DNA from: Mangrovibacter plantisponsor | GTDB taxonomy: Bacteria; Pseudomonadota; Gammaproteobacteria; Enterobacterales; Enterobacteriaceae | DNA: 64,000 nucleotides | Direction: 5' to 3' | NCBI RefSeq assembly: GCF_003182475.1 | Contig: NZ_QGTS01000006.1 | Location: forward strand, 62,001-126,000 | Shown: positions 9,882 through 19,734 of the stretch, piece by piece | How the letters are laid out: every line of letters begins with the position of its first letter | Position numbering within the stretch: the first letter of the stretch is position 1 | The notes under the pieces: generated by a model | Told to the model about the DNA's origin: nothing | Seen by the model: the letters and a program-made list of their open reading frames with translations, nothing else | Databases searched by the model: none | Made by a program: the position numbers and the translations under genes

Positions 9882-12266
9882 ATGTCTGTAAATAAAGAAG
9901 CTACGCAGTCACGTTGGCTCGTCATCATTACGGCACTGTTTGCATTATTAACAGGGTTGTATCTGTTGATTGGCGGGATTTGGCTCGTCGCCATTGGCGG
10001 CTCCTGGTACTACCCCATTGCGGGTATCGTAATGTTACTCACGGCAGCACTGGTATGGCGTGGCAAGCGCTCCGCTCTTGTGTTGTACGGGGCATTCTTA
10101 CTTTGCACCATGATATGGTCTGTCTGGGAAGTTGGTTTCGATTTCTGGGCACTGACGCCGCGCTGCGATATTCTGGTGTTCTTCGGCATCTGGTTAATTT
10201 TGCCCTTTATCTGGCGTCGCCTTGCCACACCTTCGTCGCTGGCTATTCCTACCCTGGGTGTCAGCCTGGTGGTAAGCGGCATTATTCTTGGATGGGCAAT
10301 TTTCAACGACCCGCAAGAAATCAATGGTACGCTGAGCAATGACACCACCTCCGCCACACAGCAAACCAGCACCGTGGCAGATGGAGACTGGCCTGCTTAT
10401 GGCCGTACTCAGGAAGGGCAGCGTTACTCTCCACTGAACCAAATTAACGACACCAACGTTCATCAGTTAAAAGAAGCCTGGAGTTTTCGAACTGGCGATC
10501 TGAAGACAGCCAGTGACCCGGTAGAAATCACTGATGAAGTCACCCCGATTAAAATTCGTGACACGCTTTATCTGTGTACTCCGCATCAGCGCCTGTTTGC
10601 ACTGGATGCCGCAACCGGGAAAGAGAAATGGTCGTTTGACCCACAACTGAAAACCGACCCGTCATTCCAGCATGTGACCTGTCGTGGTGTGTCTTACCAT
10701 GAGGCAACCCCGGAGAACGCGCCCGCAGACGTGGTTGCTGACTGCCCCCACCGGATCCTTCTGCCGGTGAATGACGGGCGCTTATTTGCCCTGAATGCAG
10801 ACACCGGTAAATTGTGCGAAACCTTCGCCAACAAAGGTGTGCTGAACCTGCAAACTAACATGCCGGTTACCACGCCGGGTATGTACGAACCCACTTCGCC
10901 TCCAGTTGTTACTGACAAAGTGATTGTGATTGCGGGAGCGGTAACCGACAACTTCTCAACCCGTGAGCCGTCTGGCGTCATCCGTGGTTTTGACGTAAAT
11001 ACCGGGAAACTGGTCTGGGCATTTGACCCTGGTGCCAAAGACCCGAATGCTATTCCGGCAGATGAACATCACTTTACGCTGAATTCACCTAACTCCTGGG
11101 CTCCGGCGTCTTATGATGCCAAACTGGACCTGGTCTATTTGCCGATGGGTGTCACCACACCTGATATTTGGGGTGGTAACCGTACGCCTGAGCAGGAGCG
11201 TTATGCCAGCAGCATTGTTGCGCTGAATGCCTCTACCGGTAAGCTTGCCTGGTCATATCAAACTGTTCACCACGACCTGTGGGATATGGACATGCCTGCC
11301 CAGCCGACACTGGCTGATATCAAAGATAAAAATGGCAATACCATTCCGGCAATTTATGCCCCGGCGAAAACCGGTAATATCTTTGTGCTGGACCGCCGCA
11401 CCGGTAAACCTATTGTGCCGGCACCGGAAAAACCGGTTCCTCAGGGTGCCGCTAAAGGTGACCATGTTTCCCCCACTCAGCCGTTCTCTGACCTGACTTT
11501 CCGCCCGGCCAAAAAACTGACCGGTGCGGACATGTGGGGCGCGACAATGTATGACCAGTTAGTTTGCCGCGTGATGTTCCACCGCCTGCGTTATGATGGC
11601 ATTTTCACTCCGCCGTCAGAGCAAGGTACGCTGGTCTTCCCGGGTAACCTTGGTATGTTTGAATGGGGTGGTATCTCCATTGATCCACAACGCCAGGTGG
11701 CTATTGCTAACCCAATGGCGCTGCCTTTCGTCTCTCGCCTGGTTCCACGTGGCCCGGGTAACCCAATGGAGCCGCCGAAAGATGCCAAAGGTTCAGGTAC
11801 TGAATCCGGTATCCAGCCCCAGTACGGTGTACCTTATGGTGTAACACTGAATGCTTTCTTGTCGCCGTTTGGTCTGCCCTGTAAACAACCGGCCTGGGGT
11901 TATATTTCCGCTCTGGATCTGAAAACCAACCAGGTTGTATGGAAAAAACGTATTGGTACCGTGCGTGACAGCTCACCAGTGCCGTTACCTTTCCGGATGG
12001 GTATGCCAATGCTGGGTGCGCCAATTTCAACAGCCGGTAATGTTCTGTTTATTGGTGCAACCGCAGATAACTACCTGCGAGCTTACAACATGAGTAACGG
12101 GAAAAAACTCTGGGAGGCACGTTTGCCAGCAGGCGGCCAGGCAACACCGATGACATATGAAGTCAACGGTAAGCAGTATGTACTGATAGCCGCAGGCGGG
12201 CATGGCTCGTTTGGCACCAAACTGGGTGATTATATTATTGCCTGGGCACTGCCAGACCAGAAATAA
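9882..12266 (+). CDS. gcd: PQQ-dependent glucose dehydrogenase
   Basis: Gcd oxidises periplasmic glucose to gluconolactone and passes electrons to ubiquinone. The N-terminal region has about five membrane helices, followed by a periplasmic eight-bladed propeller (from about residue 155, WPAYGRTQEGQRYSPL) with repeated tryptophan motifs. The last helix-rich and PQQ-binding segments match E. coli throughout. The ATG at 9882 gives a 794-residue protein, close to 796 in E. coli. No pqq biosynthesis genes are in the window, so whether it works as holoenzyme without external PQQ cannot be told. Confidence 0.97.
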   Translation: MSVNKEATQSRWLVIITALFALLTGLYLLIGGIWLVAIGGSWYYPIAGIVMLLTAALVWRGKRSALVLYGAFLLCTMIWSVWEVGFDFWALTPRCDILVFFGIWLILPFIWRRLATPSSLAIPTLGVSLVVSGIILGWAIFNDPQEINGTLSNDTTSATQQTSTVADGDWPAYGRTQEGQRYSPLNQINDTNVHQLKEAWSFRTGDLKTASDPVEITDEVTPIKIRDTLYLCTPHQRLFALDAATGKEKWSFDPQLKTDPSFQHVTCRGVSYHEATPENAPADVVADCPHRILLPVNDGRLFALNADTGKLCETFANKGVLNLQTNMPVTTPGMYEPTSPPVVTDKVIVIAGAVTDNFSTREPSGVIRGFDVNTGKLVWAFDPGAKDPNAIPADEHHFTLNSPNSWAPASYDAKLDLVYLPMGVTTPDIWGGNRTPEQERYASSIVALNASTGKLAWSYQTVHHDLWDMDMPAQPTLADIKDKNGNTIPAIYAPAKTGNIFVLDRRTGKPIVPAPEKPVPQGAAKGDHVSPTQPFSDLTFRPAKKLTGADMWGATMYDQLVCRVMFHRLRYDGIFTPPSEQGTLVFPGNLGMFEWGGISIDPQRQVAIANPMALPFVSRLVPRGPGNPMEPPKDAKGSGTESGIQPQYGVPYGVTLNAFLSPFGLPCKQPAWGYISALDLKTNQVVWKKRIGTVRDSSPVPLPFRMGMPMLGAPISTAGNVLFIGATADNYLRAYNMSNGKKLWEARLPAGGQATPMTYEVNGKQYVLIAAGGHGSFGTKLGDYIIAWALPDQK

Positions 12267-12323
12267 CCTGCCGCATGACCGATAGCATGCAGAAATAAGG
12301 CGCAATACTATTCTGCAACCAAT

Positions 12324-12363
12324 AAAAGGGCCGGCCACTATTTAGAGGTGACCGGCCCTTTTT
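12324..12363. terminator. Bidirectional terminator between gcd and cueO
   Basis: A long stem (AAAAGGGCCGG pairing with CCGGCCCTTTT, extended by CAC/GTG past one mismatch) lies between the convergent gcd and cueO stops. It has A-runs on one side and T-runs on the other, so it can end transcription in both directions. Confidence 0.9.
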
Positions 12364-12389
12364 CAATAACAACCAGTTACTCAGTTTGC

Positions 12390-14003
12390 TTAAGCCTCGC
12401 CCACAGTAAAGCCCAGCATCATGCCTGTATCTTCGTGTTCTAACAGGTGGCAATGAGCCATGTAAGCATGTTCAGCGCTGGCGACATAATCAAAACGCAC
12501 CAGCACTTCACTGCGCCCACCTTCGACCCGCACAGTGTCCTTCCATCCCCGGCGATGCGCAGCGGGCGGCTGGCCATTTTCAGTTAATATACGGAATTGC
12601 ATGCCATGAATATGGAAAGGGTGCAACATCATGTCGCCTTCCCCGGAGATAACCCAGCGTTCATAACGGCCAAGAGGTACATGAAACGCAGGGTGGTTCA
12701 TATCGAAGGCTTTACCATTAATACGGTTGGCGGTATAGAGATCAAATGCCCCCTGCTCCATTGCTGAATTACTCATATGATGGGTTTCTGGCATCCCTTT
12801 CATGCCAGACATCCCCGGCATGCTGTTCATATCGCTGGCATCATGCATATTCATGCCTGACATGTTCATACAGCCAATCGCCTGCTGACCATATTTGTCC
12901 TTCAAAGCCTGCATCCCCTGGCTGTCCAACCGTGGATCCATACTTAGTGTCAAAACACGCTGAGTCAGGCCTTCCAGAGCTGGTAGTGCAGGTAACGCCA
13001 CCAGTGTATCGGGTAAATCCCCCGATGCCGGAATACGCAGTGGGCGAATACCAACGACCGGGCAAGGTTTATCAAAAGGAGGCAATGCCATGCCCATTTG
13101 GCTGACTGGGAGAGTCACCAAATCAAATGGGGTGCCATCACTGGTATCGACCATTATCTCAAAGCGTTCCCCCATCAATAACGGCAATGAAGTGACTTTG
13201 ACCGGTTCAGGTAATAGCCCGCCATCGCTGGCTATCACATAGAAAGGGCGATTATCGCTGGCGGCAATCGTCAACGAACGCGCATTACAGCCATTTAGTA
13301 AACGCAGCCGTAACCAACCGCGTGGTGGCGCATGTTGCGGATATTCAGCACCGTTACACAATAATGTATCGCCAAACCAGCCAACCGCCGCAGTCATCAC
13401 ATCCAGTTGATAATCAATTTCCCCGGCAGGGGTAAAGCGCTTGTCCTGAATGATCAGTGGTACATCATCGATCCCCCACTGCTTCGGTAGCCGCAACGCG
13501 CCCTGTGCAGCATCATCAATCAATACCAGCCCGGCCAGCCCCATCGCGACCTGTTGGCCGGTATGTTTATGGTAATGGGGATGAAACCAACAAGTAGACG
13601 CTGCCTGGTCTGGTGTAAACGTGACTGTTCGGGTTGCACCTGGTGCGATAATGCCTTGCGGGCCACCATCCACACTTCCGGGAATAGCCAGACCATGCCA
13701 GTGCACAGTGGTAGGTTGTGAAAGTGCATTGTGCATTTCCACTGTCACCGCAGCCCCTTTTTTCAGTGCCAGCGCCGGGCCCAAAAGATTGCCGTTATAT
13801 CCCCAGGTTGTGGCCTGTTTCCCATTAAAAAGTGTTTTTCCTGCCTGAATCCGTAAGCGAATTTTACCGTGGATATCTGCCTGGAGAAGGTCTGGTACTG
13901 GTAATGCAGGGCGTTCAGAAAAGACTGGCGTTCTGGCCCAGACGGGTATTGCACTCAGTGCGCCCAAAGCAGCTGAATACTTAATAAACTCACGACGTCG
14001 CAT
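12390..14003 (-). CDS. cueO: Multicopper oxidase CueO
   Basis: CueO oxidises periplasmic Cu(I) and protects against copper. The N-terminus RRREFIKYS followed by a hydrophobic stretch is a Tat signal. The copper-ligand motifs HWHG, WFHPHYH, HPFHIHG and [12 protein letters not shown] are all present. A methionine-rich insert (about residues 385-415, with repeated MxGM and MxxM motifs) replaces the His/Met-rich loop of E. coli CueO, which binds Cu(I). The ATG at 14003 is preferred because GGAG lies 8 bases upstream; in-frame ATGs at 14015 and 14039 are alternatives. The product is 537 residues, about 20 longer than in E. coli. Confidence 0.95.
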   Translation of the reverse strand: MRRREFIKYSAALGALSAIPVWARTPVFSERPALPVPDLLQADIHGKIRLRIQAGKTLFNGKQATTWGYNGNLLGPALALKKGAAVTVEMHNALSQPTTVHWHGLAIPGSVDGGPQGIIAPGATRTVTFTPDQAASTCWFHPHYHKHTGQQVAMGLAGLVLIDDAAQGALRLPKQWGIDDVPLIIQDKRFTPAGEIDYQLDVMTAAVGWFGDTLLCNGAEYPQHAPPRGWLRLRLLNGCNARSLTIAASDNRPFYVIASDGGLLPEPVKVTSLPLLMGERFEIMVDTSDGTPFDLVTLPVSQMGMALPPFDKPCPVVGIRPLRIPASGDLPDTLVALPALPALEGLTQRVLTLSMDPRLDSQGMQALKDKYGQQAIGCMNMSGMNMHDASDMNSMPGMSGMKGMPETHHMSNSAMEQGAFDLYTANRINGKAFDMNHPAFHVPLGRYERWVISGEGDMMLHPFHIHGMQFRILTENGQPPAAHRRGWKDTVRVEGGRSEVLVRFDYVASAEHAYMAHCHLLEHEDTGMMLGFTVGEA

Positions 14004-14039
14004 TCTTTTCTCCATTGCAGGTGATGACATAATGACCAC

Positions 14040-14070
14040 AGTCTAAACCCTGACCTAACAGGAAGGTCAA
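14040..14070 (-). promoter_or_regulatory. CueR-type (MerR family) cueO promoter
   Basis: On the minus strand, TTGACC (-35) and TAGACT (-10) are separated by 19 bases, the long spacer typical of MerR-family promoters. The inverted repeat TGACCT-N7-AGGTCA (14051-14069) lies within this spacer region. E. coli cueO is activated by CueR through such a site, so copper-responsive control is very likely. Confidence 0.85.
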
Positions 14071-14151
14071 TCCACGTTAAAAACAAGAAATCACTTCCCG
14101 AAAACTGTAAATATGCTAACGTTTTATTTCCGCAATCACGTGGTCAGCGCA

Positions 14152-14499
14152 ATGAAGACGTTTGTTAAAATAACCCTCCTGGGAAGCTTGTTAGGTTTCT
14201 CCACCGCCAGCCAGGCGTTAAATGAAGCAGAAGCCGAAGATATGGCTGATTTGACAGCCGTTTTTGTGTATTTAAAGAATGATTGCGGTTATCAGGATTT
14301 ACCCAATGACCAAATTCGCCATGCTTTGATTTTCTTTGCACAGCAAAATCAGTGGGACCTGAGTAATTATGACAGTTTTAATATGAAAAAAATGGGGGAA
14401 GAGAGTTACCGCGATTTAAGCGGTATTGCGATTCCCACCGCTAAAAAATGCAAATCGCTGGCCCGCGATTCACTGAGTTTGCTGGCCTACGTAAAATAG
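14152..14499 (+). CDS. yacC: Small secreted YacC-family protein
   Basis: This 115-residue protein matches E. coli YacC in length and sequence (for example MADLTAVFVYLKNDCGY). It has an N-terminal signal peptide (MKTFVKI, hydrophobic core, cleavage probably after SQA) and two cysteines in the mature part, suggesting a periplasmic disulfide. Related domains act as pilotins for secretins (PulS/OutS family), but no secretin gene is nearby, and a function here is not shown. The ATG at 14152 gives the family start; the upstream frame is not supported. Confidence 0.88.
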   Translation: MKTFVKITLLGSLLGFSTASQALNEAEAEDMADLTAVFVYLKNDCGYQDLPNDQIRHALIFFAQQNQWDLSNYDSFNMKKMGEESYRDLSGIAIPTAKKCKSLARDSLSLLAYVK

Positions 14500-14525
14500 C
14501 CCACCTCTGGCCCCTTCGCTGAAAT

Positions 14526-14549
14526 AATGACCGTGCATGCGCGGTCATT
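14526..14549 (+). terminator. yacC: Hairpin after yacC
   Basis: An 8-bp perfect stem AATGACCG/CGGTCATT is followed by TTGTTCGTT. It separates yacC from speE. Confidence 0.6.
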
Positions 14550-14606
14550 GTTCGTTATGATGTTGCGCCCATTTTATCCGGGTGTTAATGAAGGAGGTGC
14601 CAACCT

Positions 14607-15473
14607 ATGGCTGATAACCGCCAGTGGCATGAAACGCTACACGATCAATTTGGTCAGTACTTTGCTGTTGATAATGTGCTGTACCATGAAAAGACAGATC
14701 ACCAGGATCTGGTAATCTTCGAAAATAGCGCATTTGGGCGCGTAATGGCGCTGGATGGCGTGGTACAAACAACTGAACGCGACGAGTTCATTTACCACGA
14801 AATGATGACCCACGTACCTTTGCTGGCTCACGGCCAGGCAAAGCATGTGCTGATTATCGGTGGTGGTGATGGTGCAATGTTACGTGAAGTCTGCCGCCAT
14901 AAAAATGTTGAAACCATTACGATGGTGGAAATTGATGCAGGCGTTGTGTCCTTCTGCCGCCAGTACCTGCCACACCACAATGCCGGTGCCTATGACGACC
15001 CACGCTTTAAGCTGGTTATTGACGATGGTGTGAATTTTGTTAACCAAACCACGCAAACGTTTGACGTCATCATTTCTGACTGCACTGACCCGATTGGCCC
15101 CGGTGAAAGCCTGTTTACTTCCGCATTTTACGAAGGGTGTAAACGTTGCCTCACGCCTGGCGGTGTTTTTGTTGCCCAAAATGGTGTGTGCTTCCTGCAA
15201 CAGGATGAAGCTATCGGCAGCCACCGCAAACTGAGCAATTATTTTGGTGATGTCAGCTTTTACCAGGCCGCTATCCCCACCTATTACGGCGGCGTAATGA
15301 CATTTGCCTGGGCGACTGATAATACGGCACTGCGCCATCTGCGTACCGAAATCATTCAGGCACGTTTCCGCCAGGCCAGCCTGACTTGCCGTTATTACAA
15401 CCCGGCAATTCACACTGCGGCGTTTGCCCTGCCCCAGTATTTACTTAATGCCCTTTCTGGCCCCGATTCCTGA
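14607..15473 (+). CDS. speE: Spermidine synthase
   Basis: SpeE transfers an aminopropyl group from decarboxylated S-adenosylmethionine to putrescine. The 288-residue protein, equal in length to E. coli SpeE, has the nucleotide-binding [13 protein letters not shown] segment near residues 80-92 and the SDCTDPIGP motif with the catalytic aspartate. A strong AAGGAGGTG precedes the ATG. speD follows after 14 bases, so the operon supplies both the aminopropyl donor and the transferase. Confidence 0.98.
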   Translation: MADNRQWHETLHDQFGQYFAVDNVLYHEKTDHQDLVIFENSAFGRVMALDGVVQTTERDEFIYHEMMTHVPLLAHGQAKHVLIIGGGDGAMLREVCRHKNVETITMVEIDAGVVSFCRQYLPHHNAGAYDDPRFKLVIDDGVNFVNQTTQTFDVIISDCTDPIGPGESLFTSAFYEGCKRCLTPGGVFVAQNGVCFLQQDEAIGSHRKLSNYFGDVSFYQAAIPTYYGGVMTFAWATDNTALRHLRTEIIQARFRQASLTCRYYNPAIHTAAFALPQYLLNALSGPDS

Positions 15474-15487
15474 GGAGGTGAGCGAAA

Positions 15488-16282
15488 TTGAAAAAGCTGA
15501 AACTACATGGCTTTAATAATCTGACTAAAAGCCTGAGTTTTTGTATCTACGATATCTGTTATGCCAAGACACCCGCTGAGCGTGATGGCTATATTGCTTA
15601 TATTGATGAGTTGTATAATGCCAACCGTTTGACAGAGATTCTGAGCGAAACCTGTTCAATTATTGGCGCTAATATTCTGAATATTGCCCGCCAGGATTAT
15701 GAACCGCAGGGTGCCAGCGTGACAATTCTGGTCAGTGAAGAACCCATTGACCCACTACACATAGATAAATCTGAACACCCAGGGCCACTGCCTGAAGCCG
15801 TCGTTGCTCACCTGGATAAAAGCCACATTTGCGTGCACACTTATCCGGAAAGCCATCCTGAAGGGGATTTATGTACTTTCCGTGCAGATATTGAAGTCTC
15901 CACTTGTGGTGTTATTTCCCCCCTGAAGGCACTGAATTACCTTATCCACCAGTTAGAATCCGATATCGTCACCATTGACTACCGCGTCAGGGGCTTTACC
16001 CGGGATATTAACGGCATGAAACACTTCATCGACCATGAGATAAATTCTATTCAGAATTTTATGTCTGAAGATATGAAGTCGCTGTACGACATGGTGGATG
16101 TGAATGTTTACCAGGAGAATATCTTTCACACCAAGATGCTGTTGAAAGAATTCGATCTGAAACACTATATGTTCCATACCCGGCCAGAAGATTTAACCGC
16201 CGCAGAACGTAAAGTGATAACGGATCTGTTATGGAAAGAGATGCGCGAAATTTATTACGGCCGCAATATTCCGGCAATGTAA
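15488..16282 (+). CDS. speD: S-adenosylmethionine decarboxylase proenzyme
   Basis: SpeD makes decarboxylated S-adenosylmethionine for SpeE. It is a pyruvoyl enzyme that cleaves itself before Ser112, which is seen in [13 protein letters not shown]. The product is 264 residues, as in E. coli. The start is TTG at 15488 with a strong GAGGAGGTG upstream, giving MKKLKLHGF. The rare start is matched by the family N-terminus, and no ATG nearby fits. Confidence 0.97.
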   Translation: MKKLKLHGFNNLTKSLSFCIYDICYAKTPAERDGYIAYIDELYNANRLTEILSETCSIIGANILNIARQDYEPQGASVTILVSEEPIDPLHIDKSEHPGPLPEAVVAHLDKSHICVHTYPESHPEGDLCTFRADIEVSTCGVISPLKALNYLIHQLESDIVTIDYRVRGFTRDINGMKHFIDHEINSIQNFMSEDMKSLYDMVDVNVYQENIFHTKMLLKEFDLKHYMFHTRPEDLTAAERKVITDLLWKEMREIYYGRNIPAM

Positions 16283-16297
16283 CACTAACAGATTCAG

Positions 16298-16320
16298 GCC
16301 CTGCGAAATGCAGGGCTTTT
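16298..16320 (+). terminator. speD: Terminator of speED
   Basis: A 7-bp perfect stem GCCCTGC/GCAGGGC with a GAAAT loop is followed at once by TTTT. It is a classic intrinsic terminator 15 bases after the speD stop. Confidence 0.93.
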
Positions 16321-16345
16321 AATTTCCGGGAGCGTAGTTATCTGC

Positions 16346-16708
16346 TTATTTTCCCGCTAAAAAGCGTTTATACGCGGCGACAACCTGTAAGAAATCTTCT
16401 ACACCACACATCGCCAGGCTTTCTTCGTCGTAGTAACTCATCCCTTCTTCGATTTCATCGCCCGAAAAATCCAGTTGGTTGGCCCGCACCATCACTTCTT
16501 CACCATCCAGCCACAGCGTGTATTCATGCCCGGTCCGTTGCCAGTGGCGCTCACTCCCTTTTACTGTACGCGCAGCCTGCTCTACTTCATCCAGCAGCTC
16601 CAGGTTCTCTTTCACTTCTTCGTTAAACCAGTGGCCGATTGCCTCATGACCCATCGACATACGCACTTTTACCACGCCAGTAACATCCCGCATAAACTCA
16701 TAGTCCAT
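16346..16708 (-). CDS. yacL: UPF0231 family protein YacL
   Basis: This 120-residue acidic protein matches E. coli YacL (UPF0231) along its whole length, for example in [21 protein letters not shown] and YYDEESL. No function is established. It has no signal peptide or membrane segment, so it is probably cytoplasmic. It is convergent with speD and lies between speED and acnB as in E. coli. Confidence 0.92.
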   Translation of the reverse strand: MDYEFMRDVTGVVKVRMSMGHEAIGHWFNEEVKENLELLDEVEQAARTVKGSERHWQRTGHEYTLWLDGEEVMVRANQLDFSGDEIEEGMSYYDEESLAMCGVEDFLQVVAAYKRFLAGK

Positions 16709-16807
16709 AATGTGTTCCTCTCTATGCGTGCCCCAACCTGCAGGCGGGCTTTGACAACGCTATTATCTCAGTCAAACACCAGAAAAAAAGCGGGGACGGT
16801 GACAACT

Positions 16808-16847
16808 TAAAAAAAAGAATCCCTCCCCCCGAAGGGAAAGGGATTCT
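16808..16847 (-). terminator. acnB: Terminator of acnB
   Basis: On the minus strand a 9-bp stem AGAATCCCT/AGGGATTCT with a GC-rich loop is followed by a run of eight T. It lies just after the acnB stop. Confidence 0.93.
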
Positions 16848-16868
16848 ACATTATGGCAGGGTTGAAAG

Positions 16869-19466
16869 TCAGACGGTGGTCTGGAAAATCACGCCATCTG
16901 CTTTTTCCGTATACTGAGACAGGCGGTCAAAGTTCAGGTAACGGTAGGTATCTGTCGCTGTCTTATCGACTTGCTCCATAAAGGCCTGGTATTCCTGAGG
17001 TGTCGGTAATTTACCGAGCAGAGATGCAACCGCGGCCAGTTCTGCAGAAGCCAGGTAAACATTCGCCCCGGTACCTAAACGGTTCGGGAAGTTACGGGTG
17101 GAAGTCGACACAACTGTCGCCCCGTCCGCAACACGTGCCTGGTTACCCATACACAGTGAACAGCCTGGGATTTCAATACGAGCGCCACTCTTACCGAATA
17201 CGCTGTAATAACCTTCTTCCGTTAGCTGTGCGGCATCCATACGTGTCGGGGGAGCAACCCACAAACGCGTTGGCAACTGGCCTTTATGGCTGTCGAGCAA
17301 CTTACCGGCCGCACGGAAGTGGCCGATGTTGGTCATACAGGAACCAATAAAGACTTCATCAATTTTGCTGCCCGCAACATCAGACAACAAACGCGCATCA
17401 TCAGGATCGTTCGGCGCGCACAGAATCGGCTCTTTGATCTCATCCAGATTAATGTCTATCACAGCGGCATATTCCGCATCGACATCACCTTCCAGCAACT
17501 GCGGGTCGGCCAGCCATTTTTCCATACCCTGAATACGGCGTTCCAGAGTACGGCGGTCACCGTAACCTTCCGCGATCATCCATTTCAGCAGAACGATGTT
17601 GGAATTGAGGTATTCAGTGATCGGGTCTTTATCCAGCTTGATAGTACAGCCCGCTGCAGAACGTTCTGCCGAGGCATCCGCCAGTTCAAATGCCTGTTCA
17701 ACTTTGAGTGTGGGCAGGCCTTCGATTTCCAGAATACGGCCAGAGAAGATGTTTTTCTTACCTTTCTTCTCAACCGTTAACAGACCCTGGCGAATGGCGT
17801 ACAGCGGAATAGCATGAACCAGATCACGCAGAGTGATACCCGGCTGCATTTTTCCGGAGAAACGCACCAGCACCGATTCCGGCATATCCAGCGGCATAAC
17901 ACCTGTTGCCGCAGCGAAAGCCACCAGCCCGGAGCCTGCCGGGAACGAGATCCCAATCGGGAAACGGGTATGGGAATCCCCACCGGTACCAACGGTATCC
18001 GGCAGCAGCATGCGGTTCAGCCAGGAGTGAATAATACCGTCGCCCGGACGCAGGGACACACCGCCACGGTTCATAATAAAATCTGGCAGGGTGTGGTGAG
18101 TTTGTACGTCAACCGGTTTTGGATAAGCAGCAGTGTGGCAGAATGACTGCATCACCAGGTCAGCAGAGAAGCCAAGGCATGCCAGGTCTTTCAGCTCATC
18201 ACGGGTCATCGGCCCGGTGGTATCTTGTGAACCAACAGACGTCATTTTCGGTTCGCAATACTGGCCCGGACGAATACCGGCAACCCCACAAGCACGGCCA
18301 ACCATTTTTTGCGCCAGGGAGAAGCCACGGTTACTGTCGGCAACATCTTTCGCTTTGCGGAACACATCGCTGTGCTCAAGGCCAAGGGACTCACGCGCTT
18401 TAGTGGTCAGCCCGCGGCCGATGATCAGCGGAATACGCCCACCAGCACGCACTTCATCCAGCAGAACGTCTGTTTTCAGCTCAAAGGTTGCCAGTACTTC
18501 ACTTGAATCGTGGCGGCAAACCTCACCTTTATACGGGTAGATATCAATGACATCGCCCATATTCAGGTTTGATACGTCAACCTCAACAGGCAGCGCACCG
18601 GCATCTTCCATAGTGTTGAAGAAGATTGGCGCAATTTTGCCACCCAGCACAACCCCACCACCACGTTTGTTAGGCACACCAGGGATGTCATCACCCATAA
18701 ACCACAAAACGGAGTTAGTTGCAGATTTACGCGATGAACCTGTACCTACGACATCCCCGACGTACGCCAGCGGGAAGCCTTTTTGTTGCAACGCTTCAAT
18801 CTGCTTAATCGGGCCTACGCTGCCGGGCTGGTCTGGCTCAATGCCATCACGGGCGTTCTTGAGCATAGCCAGTGCATGCAACGGGATATCCGGGCGGGAC
18901 CAGGCATCAGGTGCCGGAGACAGGTCATCGGTGTTGGTTTCACCTGTCACTTTAAATACAGTAACGGTAATTTTATCAGCCAGTTTCGGGCGGGACAGGA
19001 ACCACTCGGCATCGGCCCAGGACTGTACAACCTGTTTGGCGAAGACGTTGCCATTTTTCGCTTTTTCTTCAACGTCGTAAAAATTATCAAACATTAACAG
19101 GGTGTGAGACAGCGCTTTAGCAGCAACGGGCGCCAGTTTGTTATCGTCCAGCGCTTCCACCAACGGATGGATGTTATACCCCCCCTGCATTGTGCCAAGG
19201 AGCTCGACAGCTTTTTCAGGAGTAATCAGTGGAGAGGTCGTTTCGCCTTTAGTAACAGCAGCAAGGAAACCTGCTTTGACGTAGGCGGCTTCATCAACAC
19301 CCGGAGGGACTCGGTTGGTCAGTAAATCTAACAGAAATTCTTCTTCACCCGCAGGCGGGGTCTTCAGCAGCTCTACCAGTGCGGCCATCTGGGTTGCATC
19401 CAGCGGTTTCGGTACAACACCTTCTGCAGCACGCTCAGCTACGTGCTTACGGTATTCTTCTAGCAC
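16869..19466 (-). CDS. acnB: Aconitate hydratase B
   Basis: AcnB interconverts citrate and isocitrate in the TCA cycle and, without its cluster, can bind mRNA. The 865-residue protein equals E. coli AcnB. It opens with a HEAT-like domain, then the swivel domain ([12 protein letters not shown]), then the three core domains holding a [4Fe-4S] cluster through Cys in the VFIGSCMTN and CSLCMGNQ segments. The start is GTG at 19466 ([11 protein letters not shown]), with GAGGAGA upstream. An upstream in-frame ATG pair would add nine residues without family support. Confidence 0.97.
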   Translation of the reverse strand: MLEEYRKHVAERAAEGVVPKPLDATQMAALVELLKTPPAGEEEFLLDLLTNRVPPGVDEAAYVKAGFLAAVTKGETTSPLITPEKAVELLGTMQGGYNIHPLVEALDDNKLAPVAAKALSHTLLMFDNFYDVEEKAKNGNVFAKQVVQSWADAEWFLSRPKLADKITVTVFKVTGETNTDDLSPAPDAWSRPDIPLHALAMLKNARDGIEPDQPGSVGPIKQIEALQQKGFPLAYVGDVVGTGSSRKSATNSVLWFMGDDIPGVPNKRGGGVVLGGKIAPIFFNTMEDAGALPVEVDVSNLNMGDVIDIYPYKGEVCRHDSSEVLATFELKTDVLLDEVRAGGRIPLIIGRGLTTKARESLGLEHSDVFRKAKDVADSNRGFSLAQKMVGRACGVAGIRPGQYCEPKMTSVGSQDTTGPMTRDELKDLACLGFSADLVMQSFCHTAAYPKPVDVQTHHTLPDFIMNRGGVSLRPGDGIIHSWLNRMLLPDTVGTGGDSHTRFPIGISFPAGSGLVAFAAATGVMPLDMPESVLVRFSGKMQPGITLRDLVHAIPLYAIRQGLLTVEKKGKKNIFSGRILEIEGLPTLKVEQAFELADASAERSAAGCTIKLDKDPITEYLNSNIVLLKWMIAEGYGDRRTLERRIQGMEKWLADPQLLEGDVDAEYAAVIDINLDEIKEPILCAPNDPDDARLLSDVAGSKIDEVFIGSCMTNIGHFRAAGKLLDSHKGQLPTRLWVAPPTRMDAAQLTEEGYYSVFGKSGARIEIPGCSLCMGNQARVADGATVVSTSTRNFPNRLGTGANVYLASAELAAVASLLGKLPTPQEYQAFMEQVDKTATDTYRYLNFDRLSQYTEKADGVIFQTTV

Positions 19467-19734
19467 GACGGTTCTCCTCGCTCTCATTGTCATATCGGCA
19501 CCGGACGCTCCTCTTCACTTTCCGATGAGACCTCAGAATGTAGGGTAAAGAGCCCAGTCCCGCACTGGGAGCATATCAGGATTTCGGTGGGCTGTTAATC
19601 TGTTTACAAAAAAGCAACATTAAATATTTGCTGAATCGTTAAGTACGGTAGATTGCTGTCTTGTTTACGATTTTTGGCGCAAAAAAAACGGCCACAGAGG
19701 GCCGTTTTGTCTTTGCTTTACGTCTTCACACGAC
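19467..19734 (-). promoter_or_regulatory. acnB upstream region with the lpd terminator
   Basis: This gap between lpd and acnB holds a strong minus-strand intrinsic terminator for lpd at 19678-19708 (AAAACGGCC/GGCCGTTTT stem, then an eight-T run). The rest must hold the acnB promoter, but I see no clear operator. E. coli K-12 carries yacH here; no trace of it is present. Confidence 0.7.
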
